Shown piece after piece: positions 24,240 to 34,367 of a DNA stretch of 64,000 nt. Numbering within the stretch: position 1 is the stretch's first letter; each line of letters starts with the position of its first letter. The position numbers and the translations under genes are program-made. A model generated the notes under the pieces. It was not told the DNA's origin, did no database searches, and saw only the letters and a list, made by a program, of their open reading frames with translations. Where the stretch lies: contig JAINUG010000397.1 in NCBI GenBank assembly GCA_029706075.1, positions 248,001 to 312,000 of the forward strand, given 5' to 3'. Origin of the DNA: Aldrovandia affinis. Its lineage: Eukaryota; Chordata; Actinopteri; Notacanthiformes; Halosauridae.

Positions 24240-24680
24240 TGGGGAGTGTTTGGCTGCCTCCACCTGGGGGAACTGGCCCATCTGCGGAGATGTCAGGTAG
24301 AGCGGGGCGCATGCGGGCCGCTCGTTTGAGTGGCAGCTTCCCTCCGCCTCGGGCACATCGCCACGGCGACGGCGGGGTCTTAAGCGCCGGCTGGGTGACG
24401 GCTTGCGCCGCCGTCGCCCGCTCAGACCGCCGCGCGCGCCTCGCGGCTGTGATGGACGTGACTGCCCCCCGGTACGGTCTTCTGCAGAGACTGCGCAGGG
24501 GGAAGACCCCGCCCGACTGCCTCCTTCCAGCCGCTCATCTGCACTCTTATCTTCACCATTCAAATCCGTCTCAGCGGCCGGTGCCTACAATACAGAGAGG
24601 CTGCCGCGGCCTCTGTGGCGATTTAAGACCACAAGCGACGGCTGTGATGTGTAGGAGCAAATTAATACAGGCCCCGCCCC
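24240..24680. other. GC-rich, CpG-dense island
   Basis: This 440-bp stretch is far richer in G+C and CpG than anything else outside the Gypsy element, with many GCG and CGC words and GCCGCCGTCGCC near 24409. It gives long open frames on both strands (24225-24563 minus; 24239-24769 and 24403-24654 plus), a hallmark of GC composition rather than coding. No promoter element or known gene is seen. It may be an unmethylated CpG island serving a noncoding transcript or an enhancer. Confidence 0.5.
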
Positions 24681-24899
24681 CCTCTCCCCCAACTGTTTAT
24701 CAGTGCATACTTCAGTATTCTTACACATTTATAGAAAAAATCTTTGCATTTATCATCATGTACTGTTGATTTTTTGTCCTTTTTCAAATATAATGATCTA
24801 CTTTTGCCTCTACGTTTGTCCCTACCCAGGGAATTTTGCTGGCACTCATCCAGTTAAGAATTCATTGTTCAATAATCTGATAACTTCAAACTTTTAGGA

Positions 24900-25310
24900 C
24901 AGTTGTGCATTTCTTCATCCGACAAGAAAGCGAAAGTTTTTGATCGTCTCCCACCGGCGCAGGTCTCTGAACGTTATTTAGATGTCCATTATACGCATGA
25001 ATGGCCTGTCTGTTTCATTTCATCAAAACCGAACCCCTAGAAATGGCACAGATGCTGGTAGGATAGTAATCAAATTAGATTTTGGACAGGTTTACGACCA
25101 CTCGCTGTCAGCTTCTCTCTGCTTGGAGATCGCCAGCCCTAATACAGTTTTGATGGTGATTAATGAGCGCATTAATCAAGTGTTTCGTCCCGCACTGATA
25201 GACACATCACTGGGGCCTTCTCAGCTGGCTGGAGCTCTGTCTGATTTCCTGTGGGTTCAGGGCCAAAGGAGGAGGCAGTTGGCACGGCTACTGAGCTACA
25301 CTCAGGATAA
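24900..25310. other. Candidate conserved noncoding block with a homeodomain palindrome
   Basis: A GC-balanced, repeat-free block. It contains an inverted pair GATTAATG-AGCG-CATTAATC at 25158-25177, that is two TAAT-core sites facing each other across 4 bp. A plus-strand frame of 121 codons (24982-25347) covers it but ends in a minisatellite and shows no protein features. The regulatory role is inferred. Confidence 0.35.
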
Positions 25311-25311
25311 C

Positions 25312-25530
25312 ATTCGGCGACTGTTTAAACTGCGAACAGGTCTTTGATCAGTACAGGATAACATTTGGCCACTGTTTAAACTGCAAACAGGTCTTTGATC
25401 AGCACAGGATAACATTCAATTACTATTTAAGCTGCAAACAGGTATTTCACCAGCACAGGATAACATACAGCCACTATTTAAACTGTGAACAGGTCTTTGA
25501 ATATAAACCATGAACAGGTCTTTGATCGGT
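25312..25530. repeat. 51-bp minisatellite, four copies and a partial
   Basis: The words CTGYRAACAGGT recur at 25330, 25381, 25432 and 25483, giving an exact 51-bp period, and each unit also has ACAGGATAACAT. A partial copy follows at about 25507-25530. Because 51 is a multiple of three, frames pass through it, which explains the extended open frame from the left flank. Confidence 0.92.
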
Positions 25531-25879
25531 GGCAAAACTTTTTTTATAATGTTAGCAAAACAAGCATCAGATGCATTGCATGAAGTGGTTATAGCCCAAA
25601 GGCTCATTTCCAACACCTGTCCCCCAAAAATTATATAAAAAAAGAATTGCAAAAAAAGTCAAAAGTATCAAAATATAAAAAGAAACTAAATGCATGCATG
25701 AACACATTAGGAAAGGTACATTATAAATAATGAGATGCAGTGCATGAGGATATTTGTCTTCTTTGGTGAATAGGGATGTGTTGGGGACAGATGGGACAGG
25801 ACAAGACAGGAAACTGCTGACCTTGTAATCATTTTTTCACCTCAAAAAAGCATGCCTGATGTGCCTGATGTGAATACGG

Positions 25880-26640
25880 GCCATAAGCTATATTGTATGC
25901 CAAAAAATATTATTTTATATTAATACAATTGCTCAGAGAAAAATATTTTGTCATATTAAGTCATATTTTTTACCCAAAACATATGTATCACAAATATGCA
26001 CACCCTTATTTTCAGTACTTTGTGCACTCTCCTCTTGCAAACATGGCACTACCGAGTCCTCTTCTGTTGTGGTTTTTGAGATTGGTGAACATATTGGGGG
26101 GGATCTTTGAGCAATCCTTCATACAGTATCTTTCAAGATCCTTCATATTCCCTGGTCTGCCTGTATGGATGGCCCTCTTCAATTCAAGCCACACATTTTG
26201 AATCAGGTTCCAGGCTGGAGACTGAGATGACTATTGTAAAAGTTATTTTGCGATCAGTCAACCATTTATTGGTTGATTTTGAGATATGCTTGAGATCGTT
26301 GTCTTGCTGAAAGATCCACTGGATCCAAAGATCCACGTTTCAGCTTTTTCAGCACAGGGAACCAGGTTTTTGGTTAAAATGTCTTGCTACTTGCTGGAGT
26401 TCATGATTCCGGTGACCTTAACAAAAGCCCCATGACTAGTAGATGCAAAACAACACCATAACATCAATGATCCAGCACCATATTTCACCATAGGTATGAG
26501 TTCTTAACATAAGCATCCTTTTTTTGGTATTATCTGATCAAACCACCCAGGTCCAATCTGAGTTCCAATGCCAAACTCTGCAAACCTGGAACTGTATGTT
26601 TGGCAAAAAGCCTTTTTTTTTAGCATGCGATATAGCTCAT
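25880..26640 (-). mobile_element. Second Tc1-like relic
   Basis: On the minus strand a 60-residue frame (26012-26194) begins with a WLELKRAIHTGRPGNMKDLE block and ends in CTKY, matching the C-terminus of fish Tc1 transposases. Further right, decayed sequence follows the order expected for the central transposase (a KTMILSKQDNDLK-like region near 26290). The 5' part and left inverted repeat are missing; an L2 copy begins directly after it at about 26660. Confidence 0.8.
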
Positions 26641-26689
26641 TACCTATATTATTTATTTATTCTCTGCTCACGTTTTTTCTTATCATTGT

Positions 26690-27605
26690 TATGCCGATGA
26701 CACTCAACTCTTTCTTTCCTTCCCTCCATCTGAGACGCAGGTCCCGGCACAGATCTCTGCATGCCTGGCTGACATCTCTGAATGGATGTGCACCCACCAC
26801 CTGAAGCTGAACCTGGGGAAGACTGAGCTGCTATTTCTCCCAGTGAAGGGCTCCCCGATGATTGATGCTTCAATCACCATGGAAGGCTCCATAGTGTCTC
26901 CGTCCCAGTCTGCTAGGAGTCTTGGAGTGACCCTGCCTCTACTACATGTCCAGGCGACCAGCTGTGCGTGTGAAATTTCTTTTGGGCCACATCAACTTGC
27001 TAAAATTCACTTTGCTTTAATAAATTTAAAAGCCTCAATCACCCTAAGTCTCCTTTTACCTGCCGATTCTCCCTCCACAACATCCAGATGATCCGACCGT
27101 TCCTCACCCAAGAGGCCACACAACTCCTGGTCCAGGCCCTGGTGATCTCGCGTCTGGACAACTGCAATTCCTTGCTGGCAGGCCTACCGGCCTGTGCCAT
27201 AAAGCCACTGCAACCAGTCCAGAATGCTGCCGCATGTCTGGTGTTCAATCAACCGAAGTTCACCCACGTCACCCCTCTACTCTCCTCTCTGTACCGGCTC
27301 CCCATCGCAGCACGCATCAGATTCAAATCACTGGTGCTTGCTTTTCAAGCAGCTAGAGGAACTGCTCCCCCTTACCTCCAGGCACTCATCACACCCTACA
27401 CCTCAGCCAGACCCCTCCGCTCTGCCTCCTCTGGCAAACTGACTGTCCCATCTCTCTGGGCACCTGGCAGCCACTCATTGTGGTCTTCTCTGTCCTGACC
27501 CCTCGGTGGTGGAACGACCTTCCGCAATTGGTCAGGACCTCAGAATCACTTGCGATCTTCCGCAAGAGACTCAAAACCCACCTTTTCAGACTTCACTACC
27601 ACTGA
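26690..27605 (+). pseudogene. L2 reverse transcriptase, partial and broken
   Basis: Encodes the second half of an L2-clade reverse transcriptase that would copy the LINE RNA at a nicked target. The YADD active-site motif is at 26690-26701, followed by a block with HHLKLNLGKTELLFLP near 26790. The frame then changes around 27000-27090, and 27088-27498 reads IRPFLTQEATQLLVQALVIS and later LLAGLPACAIKPLQPVQNAA, the usual L2 C-terminal motifs. A final frame change near 27495 precedes the WWNDLPQLV and KTHLF ending. The endonuclease and first RT motifs are absent. Confidence 0.88.
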
Positions 27606-27776
27606 ATTTTGTACATCTACCCAATTGTCATCACCACTGCCTACTTGCTTAACACTTCTTGTATATGTATCCCTGCCTACTCATTTAATAAAAAAAATTA
27701 ATTTTGAAATTTTTTAAAATGTACTAACTTTTCCTTCCCAGTGTTACAGGTATGGTATGCAGCTGCCTACAATGAT

Positions 27777-28365
27777 GGCTGTGTTCGAAACCGTTCCCTA
27801 TTCCCTAAATAGTGCACTATATAGTGTGTTCACCATTTTGTAGTGTTGTTCGAATTCTCAACGGTTAATTTCATTCACTATATAGTGCACTATAAAATAC
27901 CCACAATTCACAGCGATTTCTAGTGAACAGCGAATGTACCCTATAATTTCTCCCGTATACCACAATGCAATGCGGTCGTGTCTTAGTTAGCTCACGACTT
28001 CCATAACGGTAGCTATTGGTGGCTAAAGCAGTGGCTAGCAGACAGCACCACAGTTGACAAAACCACACTTGCACATCATTAAAATTTCAACAATTTATTT
28101 GGGATTTAACATTCAAAACTGAACATGCAAACCCGATACTACCTGAGTACATTTCAACCTGCTGCCATGAGTGCTCGGTTTGTTTACGTGATACTGGGCG
28201 CATCCGCTAGCGTCACCTGAATATCCGGCACATTTTTTTTTAACGCAAATGACGTTCAGTGTAGTGTCCGAAAACAGTTTAATCGTTCACTACATGGAAC
28301 ACTACATAGGGAACACTATATAGGGAATAGGAAATGAGTGAGAGTGAACGGTTTCGAACACAGCC
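27777..28365. mobile_element. 589-bp MITE inside the L2 3' UTR
   Basis: The ends are GGCTGTGTTCGAAACCGTTC and its exact reverse complement. The sub-terminal parts are also inverted and rich in CACTATATAG and TATTCCCTA words. A 3-bp GAT flanks both ends (27774-27776 and 28366-28368). The other L2 copy (7738-8107) shows the uninterrupted site AATGATGTCTATTG near 7966. A 3-bp duplication and GG-start termini fit PIF/Harbinger-type elements, though the assignment is tentative. No transposase is present. Confidence 0.85.
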
Positions 28366-28609
28366 GATGTCTATTGCTGTATTACTGCACTGACCTTGTG
28401 CTCGATCTATGATTGTTTCTACCATGTATTAATGCACATCTTCTAAATCACTCTGGATAAGAGCATCTGCTAAATGTTTAAAATGTCAAATATAATGTAA
28501 ATGATATTTTATATAGCATTGTTTGCTCTCCTTTATCAAGGGTGTGATACTGAGGGGCTCCAGCAGGCTGCACAGACCTTACTGCTGACCTTACGGCTAA
28601 AGGGCCTTG

Positions 28610-29125
28610 TGGTCTTTTGCATGGCCTGGAGGAATAGGCAAGTTAAACAGGCCAGTGTGGCCCCCAGAACCCCATAAGAACAGGCAAGTTAAACAGGCCA
28701 GTGTGGCCCCCAAAACCCCATAGGAATGAACAAGTTCAACAGGCCTCAGAAAGGCCTTCGTGGCCCCATAGGTACAGGCAAGTTAAACAGGCCTCAGTGG
28801 CCCCCACAACCCCATAAGAACAGGCAAGTTAAACAGACCGGTGTGGCTCCCAGAGCCTCATAAGAATGGGCAAGTTCAACAGGCCTAACTGGCCCCCACA
28901 GCCTCATAGGAACAGGCTAAGTTAAACAAGCCAGTATGGCCCCCAGAGCCTCATAGGAACAGGCTGAGGTAAACAGGCCTCAGAGGCCCTCATGGGCCGA
29001 TAAGAACAGGCAATTTAAATAGCCTGGTGTGGCCCCCACAGCCCCATAGGAACAGGCAAGTTAAATAGCCTGGTGTGGCCCCCACAGCCCCATAGGAACA
29101 GGCAAGTTAAACAGGCCTCACTTAA
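28610..29125. repeat. 46-bp minisatellite, about eleven copies
   Basis: The phrase GGCAAGTTAAACAGGCC (starts near 28637, 28683 and 28729, then every 45-48 bp) alternates with GTGTGGCCCCCA and CCCCATAGGAACA. Variants include GGCTGAGGTAAAC and one CAATTTAAATAG. The last two complete units, at about 29000-29105, are almost identical. No open frame crosses it, consistent with a neutral array. Confidence 0.93.
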
Positions 29126-29480
29126 GAAAAGAAAGGAAACTCTCAGGGGGGATGCAGTGGGAGTTGAGGGAGATAAAAGAGGAGATAAAATCATATTTTG
29201 AGGTTAAAAGCACCACCCATCACCCGCCCCCTTCTCCAAAACAGCAAAAACAATAGATATGAACGTTTACAGCACCCACTGCTCAAGAGCAGCTGGCACA
29301 TTTGCTGATAATTGTAATTATTAATCATGCTGATTTCACACCCTTCAGATACGCGGTGTGGCCTTTCTTTGGAGGGCCTGCTCTGGCGCCCGGACCCTGC
29401 CTGCCAGCAGCGCTGCCATTGGCTAGGGCTCTTTGATGATTGTCTCGTGAAAGTGCTGATTGGCACACAATAGGCCCAGA
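29126..29480. other. Candidate conserved noncoding block
   Basis: Repeat-free sequence right after the minisatellite. Motif-like words include AACAATAG (SOX-like, near 29248), CAGCTGG (E-box, near 29289) and TAATTATTAATCA (near 29313, homeodomain-like). GATAAAA words sit at 29170-29190. The minus-strand frame (29191-29466) lacks features. The enhancer role is inferred. Confidence 0.35.
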
Positions 29481-30473
29481 ACAGGAAGGTATCCTCTGTA
29501 TTCTGTCCCGCTACAGCACTGCTGTGCTAATTCCCCGCTATTATCACTGATCTAAGCTCTCTAAGATCCTGGTGAAATGTCGCACACTGATAGTAATAAC
29601 TATAGACATGTATGTGATGATTATAATAACCTGTGCAAGAATTGGGCATTGTTGTATATTTCTCCTATTTTTCAGAGCGTGTTGATAAAAAGTTAGTCTC
29701 CCTTAGTCTCCCTCCTTTTAGATTGTTAAATGTTTGTGATGTTAGGATTGGTTAGGATTTCTGTTGCTGTGTGTATGTGTTGCATGTTCCATGTGCTTGG
29801 CAAATCACTGTGAAAACAGATGTCTCCTTCTCTGATGTGTTTCAGTGCAAACCCATACGTTCTCCAGCTGCCTGCTTTCCCATATGAATGCATTTGTGAA
29901 CGCTGCCAGCTTGCGCGTGCTGGTTTTTGCCTGGTGAAAAATGGATTCCTGATCAGGAACCTTAACCAGCTGCAGACATAACTCTGTGGTCGGTCTCCTA
30001 ATGAATTTCCCTGGTAAAACATCTCCTCGTGTACAAGACATCAGACAGATTGGAGAAGCAGGAACTCAAGCTGGTGTGAGAGCAGCATTGTTTCCCTTTG
30101 CACACGCCTGCTCTGCTCTAAGGCCCACTCATCCCTTCACAAAATGGCATCTTAAATCTTTGTTTGTGAAATGTAGATCTCTGAATGTAGTTTCTGTTTT
30201 GTTTCTTTTTTTTTTGGGGGGGGGGCTTATCTGCATCTGTTAGAATTAAGTATTTTGAAATGTATTATAATAACATAAAAATAAAATTCTTATTGCTTGC
30301 TGTCTGCACACAGTTTAAAAAAAAAAGAGAGCAGAATTCAAGATTTCTAAATGTATCAGCAGAACCACAAGGAGAAAGTGCTCAGTCTGATTAACATGAC
30401 CCCAGAGAACCTTTTAACACCTGAGGCTTTCCTCAGTGCTTCTCGCCTCATCTTCATTTCACACTTACACATG
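29481..30473. other. Intergenic DNA
   Basis: Unique-looking sequence, no gene recognised. A T-run and G-run (about 30208-30226) are the only simple repeats. Overlapping minus-strand frames (29726-30041) have no family resemblance. Confidence 0.4.
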
Positions 30474-30690
30474 ACATTTTAGGCATTTAGCAGACGCTCT
30501 TATCCAGAGCAACTTACACAGTTTACATTTCTTTACATACAATCCATTTATACAGCTGGATATTTTACTGAAGCAATTCAGGTTAAGTACCTTGCTTAAG
30601 GGTACAACAGTAGTGCCCCACCTGGGAATTGAACCTGCAACCTCTCAGTCACAAGTCCAGCTCCCTAACCATTACACGACACTGCCGCCC
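30474..30690 (-). mobile_element. tRNA-derived SINE, complete
   Basis: Left to right: ATTTTAGGCATTTAGCAGAC, TTATCCAGAGCAACTTACAC, ATACAGCTGGATATTTTACT, CTTGCTTAAGGGTACAACAG, then the head with GGGAATTGAACCTGCAACCT and ACCATTACACGACACTGCCG. Read on the minus strand this gives a tRNA-like head with a GGTTCAATTCC box B and the L2-like tail. It is nearly collinear with 21695-21933, 32571-32790 and 36563-36790. Confidence 0.9.
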
Positions 30691-31059
30691 TTTCTTCGTG
30701 AAATATGCATATTGTAAATATGTCATGGACTGCATTCACATAAAGCACTTGGATGGAAAATAAACGGTCCGCATTTAGCACAAGCAGTAGAGTCACTGCC
30801 GGCATGGGAGTAGAGTCACTAAACTGCAGGCACGGAGGAGGTGGAAGGAGTCACCAAACTGAGGAAGTGGAGGTGCCGATGGGTGCCAATCAAATAAAAC
30901 CTCCTGGCTTCCCCTGCAAGAGGCCCACCCCTCACACCCACCCCCCTGTGGCAGAGTCCTGTGACAGTCCTCTAAGTGGTGCCTGGGGGGTAGGGGGTCT
31001 CTTTGGGAGGCGGCTGCACTGACAGGAGGTGATGGATGACCTCAGGATAACCCCACCCC
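30691..31059. other. Intergenic DNA
   Basis: GC-rich in its right half with a CCCACC-rich run near 30925-30945. Plus and minus frames overlap and look like chance. It borders the duplicated module described next. Confidence 0.4.
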
Positions 31060-31066
31060 GGCCAGT

Positions 31067-31390
31067 GCATAACACAGGACACCCCAGGCGGGACCCATGC
31101 CCAGGGACAAAGCCCCACCTAGGGATGCTAATGCAGCCCAGCGCTGAGACCTGGAGCCAGTGGAGGCCATGCAACACATCTATGACCCTCTCATGAGTTG
31201 CTAATGGGAGAATAATGTTCTTTTCTCCCTCTGCAGTCACGAAGGTAAAGACAGATGGAGAGGAAGCCCCTTCCCGATAGGCTGATTGATCAGATCAGAT
31301 TGGAGACGTGAGTGATGGAGGTCTGTGGTGCTCGCTGTCGGATCGGGACAGGGAAGCTCTTGCCCCTTTTCTCCGTCCCAGGCCAGTGAG
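31067..31390. other. Duplicated candidate regulatory module, copy A
   Basis: This segment shares an ordered series of words with 32038-32345. They are GCATAACACAGG at 31067, TTGCTAATGGGA at 31198, CAGATGGA at 31252, AGGAAGCCCC at 31261, GCTGATTGATCAG at 31281, GTGAGTGATGG at 31308 and GCTGTCGGA at 31334. Offsets to copy B stay between 952 and 971 bp, so this is a real collinear duplication and not chance. The bases between the words have diverged. It is non-coding, with no shared open frame. CAGATG is an E-box type bound by proneural and Olig-class bHLH factors. Confidence 0.7.
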
Positions 31391-32037
31391 GGGCATTGCT
31401 TCATGTTTACTTGGTGTTGTGTGTTTCTTGTCTATACCACAACGTTACTCCAAATGTTCCGGAATTGGTATTAAGCAAATACAGGTATGCCATGCACTTC
31501 CCTGTTGACCTTGTAATGTGCTAGATTATACTAATAATAGTAGTTGAGTAATTTGATGGAATGCTTACTGCAACAGCCTCATCCAAATGGGCAGGTGTGA
31601 TCCCATACCTGGTCTCCAAGCCCAAATCCAGATGTATGCATGTCTGTTTCATCAATAAAATGAATTTAAACGCATCGCACTTATCTTGGGATTGCTTTAC
31701 TGGATTATGAATACCCCCATGGCCGTGATTACTCCCACCGAAGCTTTGACAGGCGTTCTACAGCTTTTCGACCCTCTTACAGCAATCAAACTGGGAAGCA
31801 GTCTATCGATAGCATTAGTATCACCGGAAGAACAGCGCATTTAACAGAAAAGTGCCATAAGGTTTGGGTAAACTCTTTGGAGTTTCTTTGGAGAAAGAAA
31901 AAACGTGACAGTCATTATGGTGCTGTGTGGCAGATGTGTGTGTCTGACGGACTAAATGGCCCAACAGCCTGACATCGCAGAGAAGTGTGCCGCCACAGCC
32001 CTTTGTGCCCCTGCAGCCCTTTGTGTGAAAGCCTTTC
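31391..32037. other. Spacer between duplicated modules
   Basis: About 650 bp of unique-looking sequence without a gene. The part at 31660-31860 is repeat-free and could also be functional. The minus-strand frame at 31821-32084 overlaps copy B and has no family features. Confidence 0.4.
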
Positions 32038-32345
32038 GCATAACACAGGCCCTCTCCAGCATGAGCCCCGACACAGTCAGCCATTCGAATGCAATGCTCA
32101 ATGACATTAGGATCCAGTAGAGACCATGTTATACATGTGAGGGTATTTAATGGCTTGCTAATGGGATAATCGGGTTGTGCCCAGCCTCCCGAGTCACTGG
32201 GGTAGGAGCAGATGGAACAGAGGAAGCCCCTCGCTGATTGATCAGGCCTTATTGGGCAGGTGAGTGATGGGGAGAAGCCTGTGCCCCTTGCTGTCGGAGA
32301 GCGACAGCTGACCCGGTGTGCCGTTTCCTCTGCTCTCTCAGGCCG
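32038..32345. other. Duplicated candidate regulatory module, copy B
   Basis: Partner of 31067-31390 with the same order of words: GCATAACACAGG at 32038, TTGCTAATGGGA at 32155, CAGATGGA at 32209, AGGAAGCCCC at 32221, GCTGATTGATCAG at 32233, GTGAGTGATGG at 32260 and GCTGTCGGA at 32290. Copy B is slightly shorter and carries small deletions relative to copy A. The selective retention of short blocks among diverged sequence is the pattern expected of an old duplicated enhancer, although an old unrecognised repeat family is also possible. Confidence 0.7.
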
Positions 32346-32570
32346 TGGCCCCCCGCTCTGCCACGGAGGGAGGGCAATTCAACTTCAAAAGTGTGTTTGC
32401 AACTGTGCTAAAAGTGCGTTCACAGGTGTGCTTAAAGTGGGTTTAAGAGCGCTCAATAGCCGTAACTCGTATACCATAAAAGGATAAACAACATGATAAA
32501 CATGGTGCATATTATTTTCATAACATCAGCATCTATATATATACTGAATAACATTTTATCATATACATAC

Positions 32571-32790
32571 ATTACAGGCATTTAGTAGATGCTCTTATTC
32601 AGAGCGACTTACACAGTTTCACATTTCTTTTACATACAATTCATTTATACAGCTGGATATTTACTGAAGCAATCCAGGTTAAGCACCTTGCTCAAGGGTA
32701 CAACGGTAGTGCCCCCACTTGGGATCGAACCTGCAACCTTTGCATTACAAGCCCAGTTCCCTAACCATTATGCTAACACTGCCGCCCTCA
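32571..32790 (-). mobile_element. tRNA-derived SINE, complete
   Basis: Collinear with the SINE at 30474-30690 and in the same orientation: CAGGCATTTAGTAGATGCTC, TTCAGAGCGACTTACACAG, TACAGCTGGATATTTACTG, then the head with GGGATCGAACCTGCAACCTT (box B like on the minus strand) and a final CACTGCCGCCC. Flanking ATCATATACATA and ATCATACATATA may be a decayed target duplication. Confidence 0.9.
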
Positions 32791-33117
32791 TCATACATAT
32801 ATAGCAATGCACATAGCAAAGCATTAAGCGTCAAGTCTGTACATTTTACTCTGATCGAGTGTGTTTAATCCCTTTTGGACGCATATGCTCTGTTGAATGA
32901 ACACAGAACTTTACTGTGTACTCAAGGTATCAGGTCCTACCATGTTGTCGGTGTTATTCTGCATCGTGAGTGGGGGAGTGGGGCCTCGCGCAGTGTATGG
33001 TCGCCCTCCACCCTGACCGTGGCTGTCATGGTGACCAGCTGTTGGATTCCATTACGGCTTCAGGCACAGACCTGCCAACATCTGCTGCACTTCCCAGAGC
33101 AGGAACAAAGATACCTG
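32791..33117. other. Intergenic DNA
   Basis: Short unique stretch; two overlapping plus-strand frames (32875-33216, 32970-33254) start here and run into the minisatellite. No domain seen. Confidence 0.4.
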
Positions 33118-33492
33118 CGGCTTACACAGCACAGAGTAGGGAGACAGAGATTCTCGTGGTTTACACAGCACAGAGTAGGGGACAGAGATTCTCGTGGTTT
33201 ACACAGCACAGAGTAGGAGACAGAGATTCTCGTGGTTTACACAGCACAGAGTAGGAGACAGAAATTCTCGTGGTTTACACAGCACAGAGTAGGGAGACAG
33301 AAATTCCCGTGGTTTACACAGCACAGAGTAGGGGACAAAAATTCCAGTGGTTTACACCACACAGAGTAGGGGACAGAAATTCCTGTGGTTTACACAGCAC
33401 AGAGTAGGGGACAGAAATTCCCATGGTTTACACCACACAGAGTAGGGGACAGAAATTCCTGTGGTTTACACAGCACAGAGCAGGGGACAGAG
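33118..33492. repeat. 38-39 bp minisatellite, about ten copies
   Basis: TTACACAGCACAGAGTAGG recurs at 33122, 33161, 33199 and so on, with spacing of 38 or 39 bp, each followed by GACAGARATTC. Two variant heads occur, TTACACAGCACAG and TTACACCACACAG (near 33351 and 33430), in alternation towards the right end. The 38/39 length variation comes from one or two G residues after GTAGG. Confidence 0.93.
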
Positions 33493-33639
33493 ATGGCTGC
33501 CATTAAGAGGGGATGAGCACTTTCTCACACAAACTCAAACACAGGAGCATGGCAGGTCTGGGACTTCAGGTACAGAGAATGAATAATCTAATTATCACAT
33601 TATTCATTGAGACAAGCAAATCCATGAAAGTAAAGTCTT

Positions 33640-33955
33640 TGCAGGTATGAAAATGCATAGTGTATTTTTGTAAATAAAAAAACAACATACTGTACATACA
33701 AATTGATTTAATTGGGATTTCTTACCACCGATCAACACAAAATACTCTGTTTTTTTTATTTGTCTATATTTTATTTGTAATTTATTAAGACAAAGCTTTC
33801 GAGTTGTGTTTTTTTATTCGACATCATCGAGTATTTTGTCTTGATCAGTGGGAAGACATCCCAATTAAATCCATTTTGATTCCGTGAAGTAAGAAAATAA
33901 AATGTGAAAAATGCCAAAGGGGGTGAATACTTTTTATACCCACTGTGTATATATA
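33640..33955. mobile_element. Palindromic Tc1-derived MITE
   Basis: Two arms are inverted copies of each other. The left carries TTTAATTGGGATTTCTTACC and ATCAACACAAAATACTC; the right carries GAGTATTTTGTCTTGATCAG and GGGAAGACATCCCAATTAAA. The right arm continues with TGAAAAATGCC and GTGAATACTTTTTATACCCAC. The same GTGAATACT and TCCCAATTAAATC words end the Tc1 relic at 9260-9400, so this is a foldback derived from Tc1 3' non-coding DNA. No protein is encoded. Confidence 0.75.
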
Positions 33956-34367
33956 TGTGCGTATGTGGGTGTGTGTGTGTGTAAATATATATTTTTATGG
34001 TAAATTATATTCCCTCATTTTAAAATCTGCATACATTAAGCATGAAAGATTGACATCCTTTTAGCTCCATTTGCTTTTTTGGTGCATTTAGGGGGGGGGC
34101 TGTTTCAACTCATCTGCATACATACACATGGACCTCCCCCCGGGCAGCACGTCTTCTTAGATTAGGCTAGCTCCCAGAAGAGCCACTGGGTACAAAGCGC
34201 TAACATCTGGCAGCCATTACACCCCCAGATCAGTTGTGATTTGTCCATATGATGGCTCTGGCCCACGGCAACACGCAGACGCTCACAGCCCTGCTGCCGG
34301 CAGGACACCCGTGCTGTCACTTCTGTTTTAAACAGGGCTGCTAATTCTGCCTGTAATGAACTCTGTC

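Larger units (their letters stand above)
26660..28505 (+). mobile_element. L2-type LINE, 3' part, split by a MITE
   Basis: Starts in the reverse transcriptase at the catalytic YADDTQL motif (26690 onward) and continues through the thumb and C-terminal region to about 27605. The 3' UTR follows and ends with ATCACTCTGGATAAGAGCAT, CTGCTAAATG and TGTAA-type repeats near 28450-28505. A 589-bp MITE (27777-28365) interrupts the 3' UTR. The copy is 5'-truncated, which is usual for LINEs. The tail is the same module that ends the SINEs in this window, so this LINE class probably mobilised them. Confidence 0.9.

Noticed and set aside
24225-24769. Open frames of 83-176 codons on both strands with Arg/Pro-rich products
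   Set aside because: They overlap on opposite strands in a GC-rich island where stops are rare. No domain, no splice context and no similarity to a known family.
24982-25347. 121-codon plus-strand open frame
   Set aside because: It ends within a 51-bp minisatellite whose length keeps frame. No recognisable protein features and no neighbouring exon-like sequence.
28610-29125. Regular 46-bp repeats considered as a CRISPR-like array
   Set aside because: The units are head-to-tail with no unique spacers and lie in a vertebrate genome; it is a minisatellite. The same holds for the 38-39 bp and 48-bp arrays.
32875-33254. Two plus-strand open frames of 94-113 codons
   Set aside because: Their C-terminal halves are the 38-39 bp minisatellite in different frames, and the N-terminal halves show no family resemblance.
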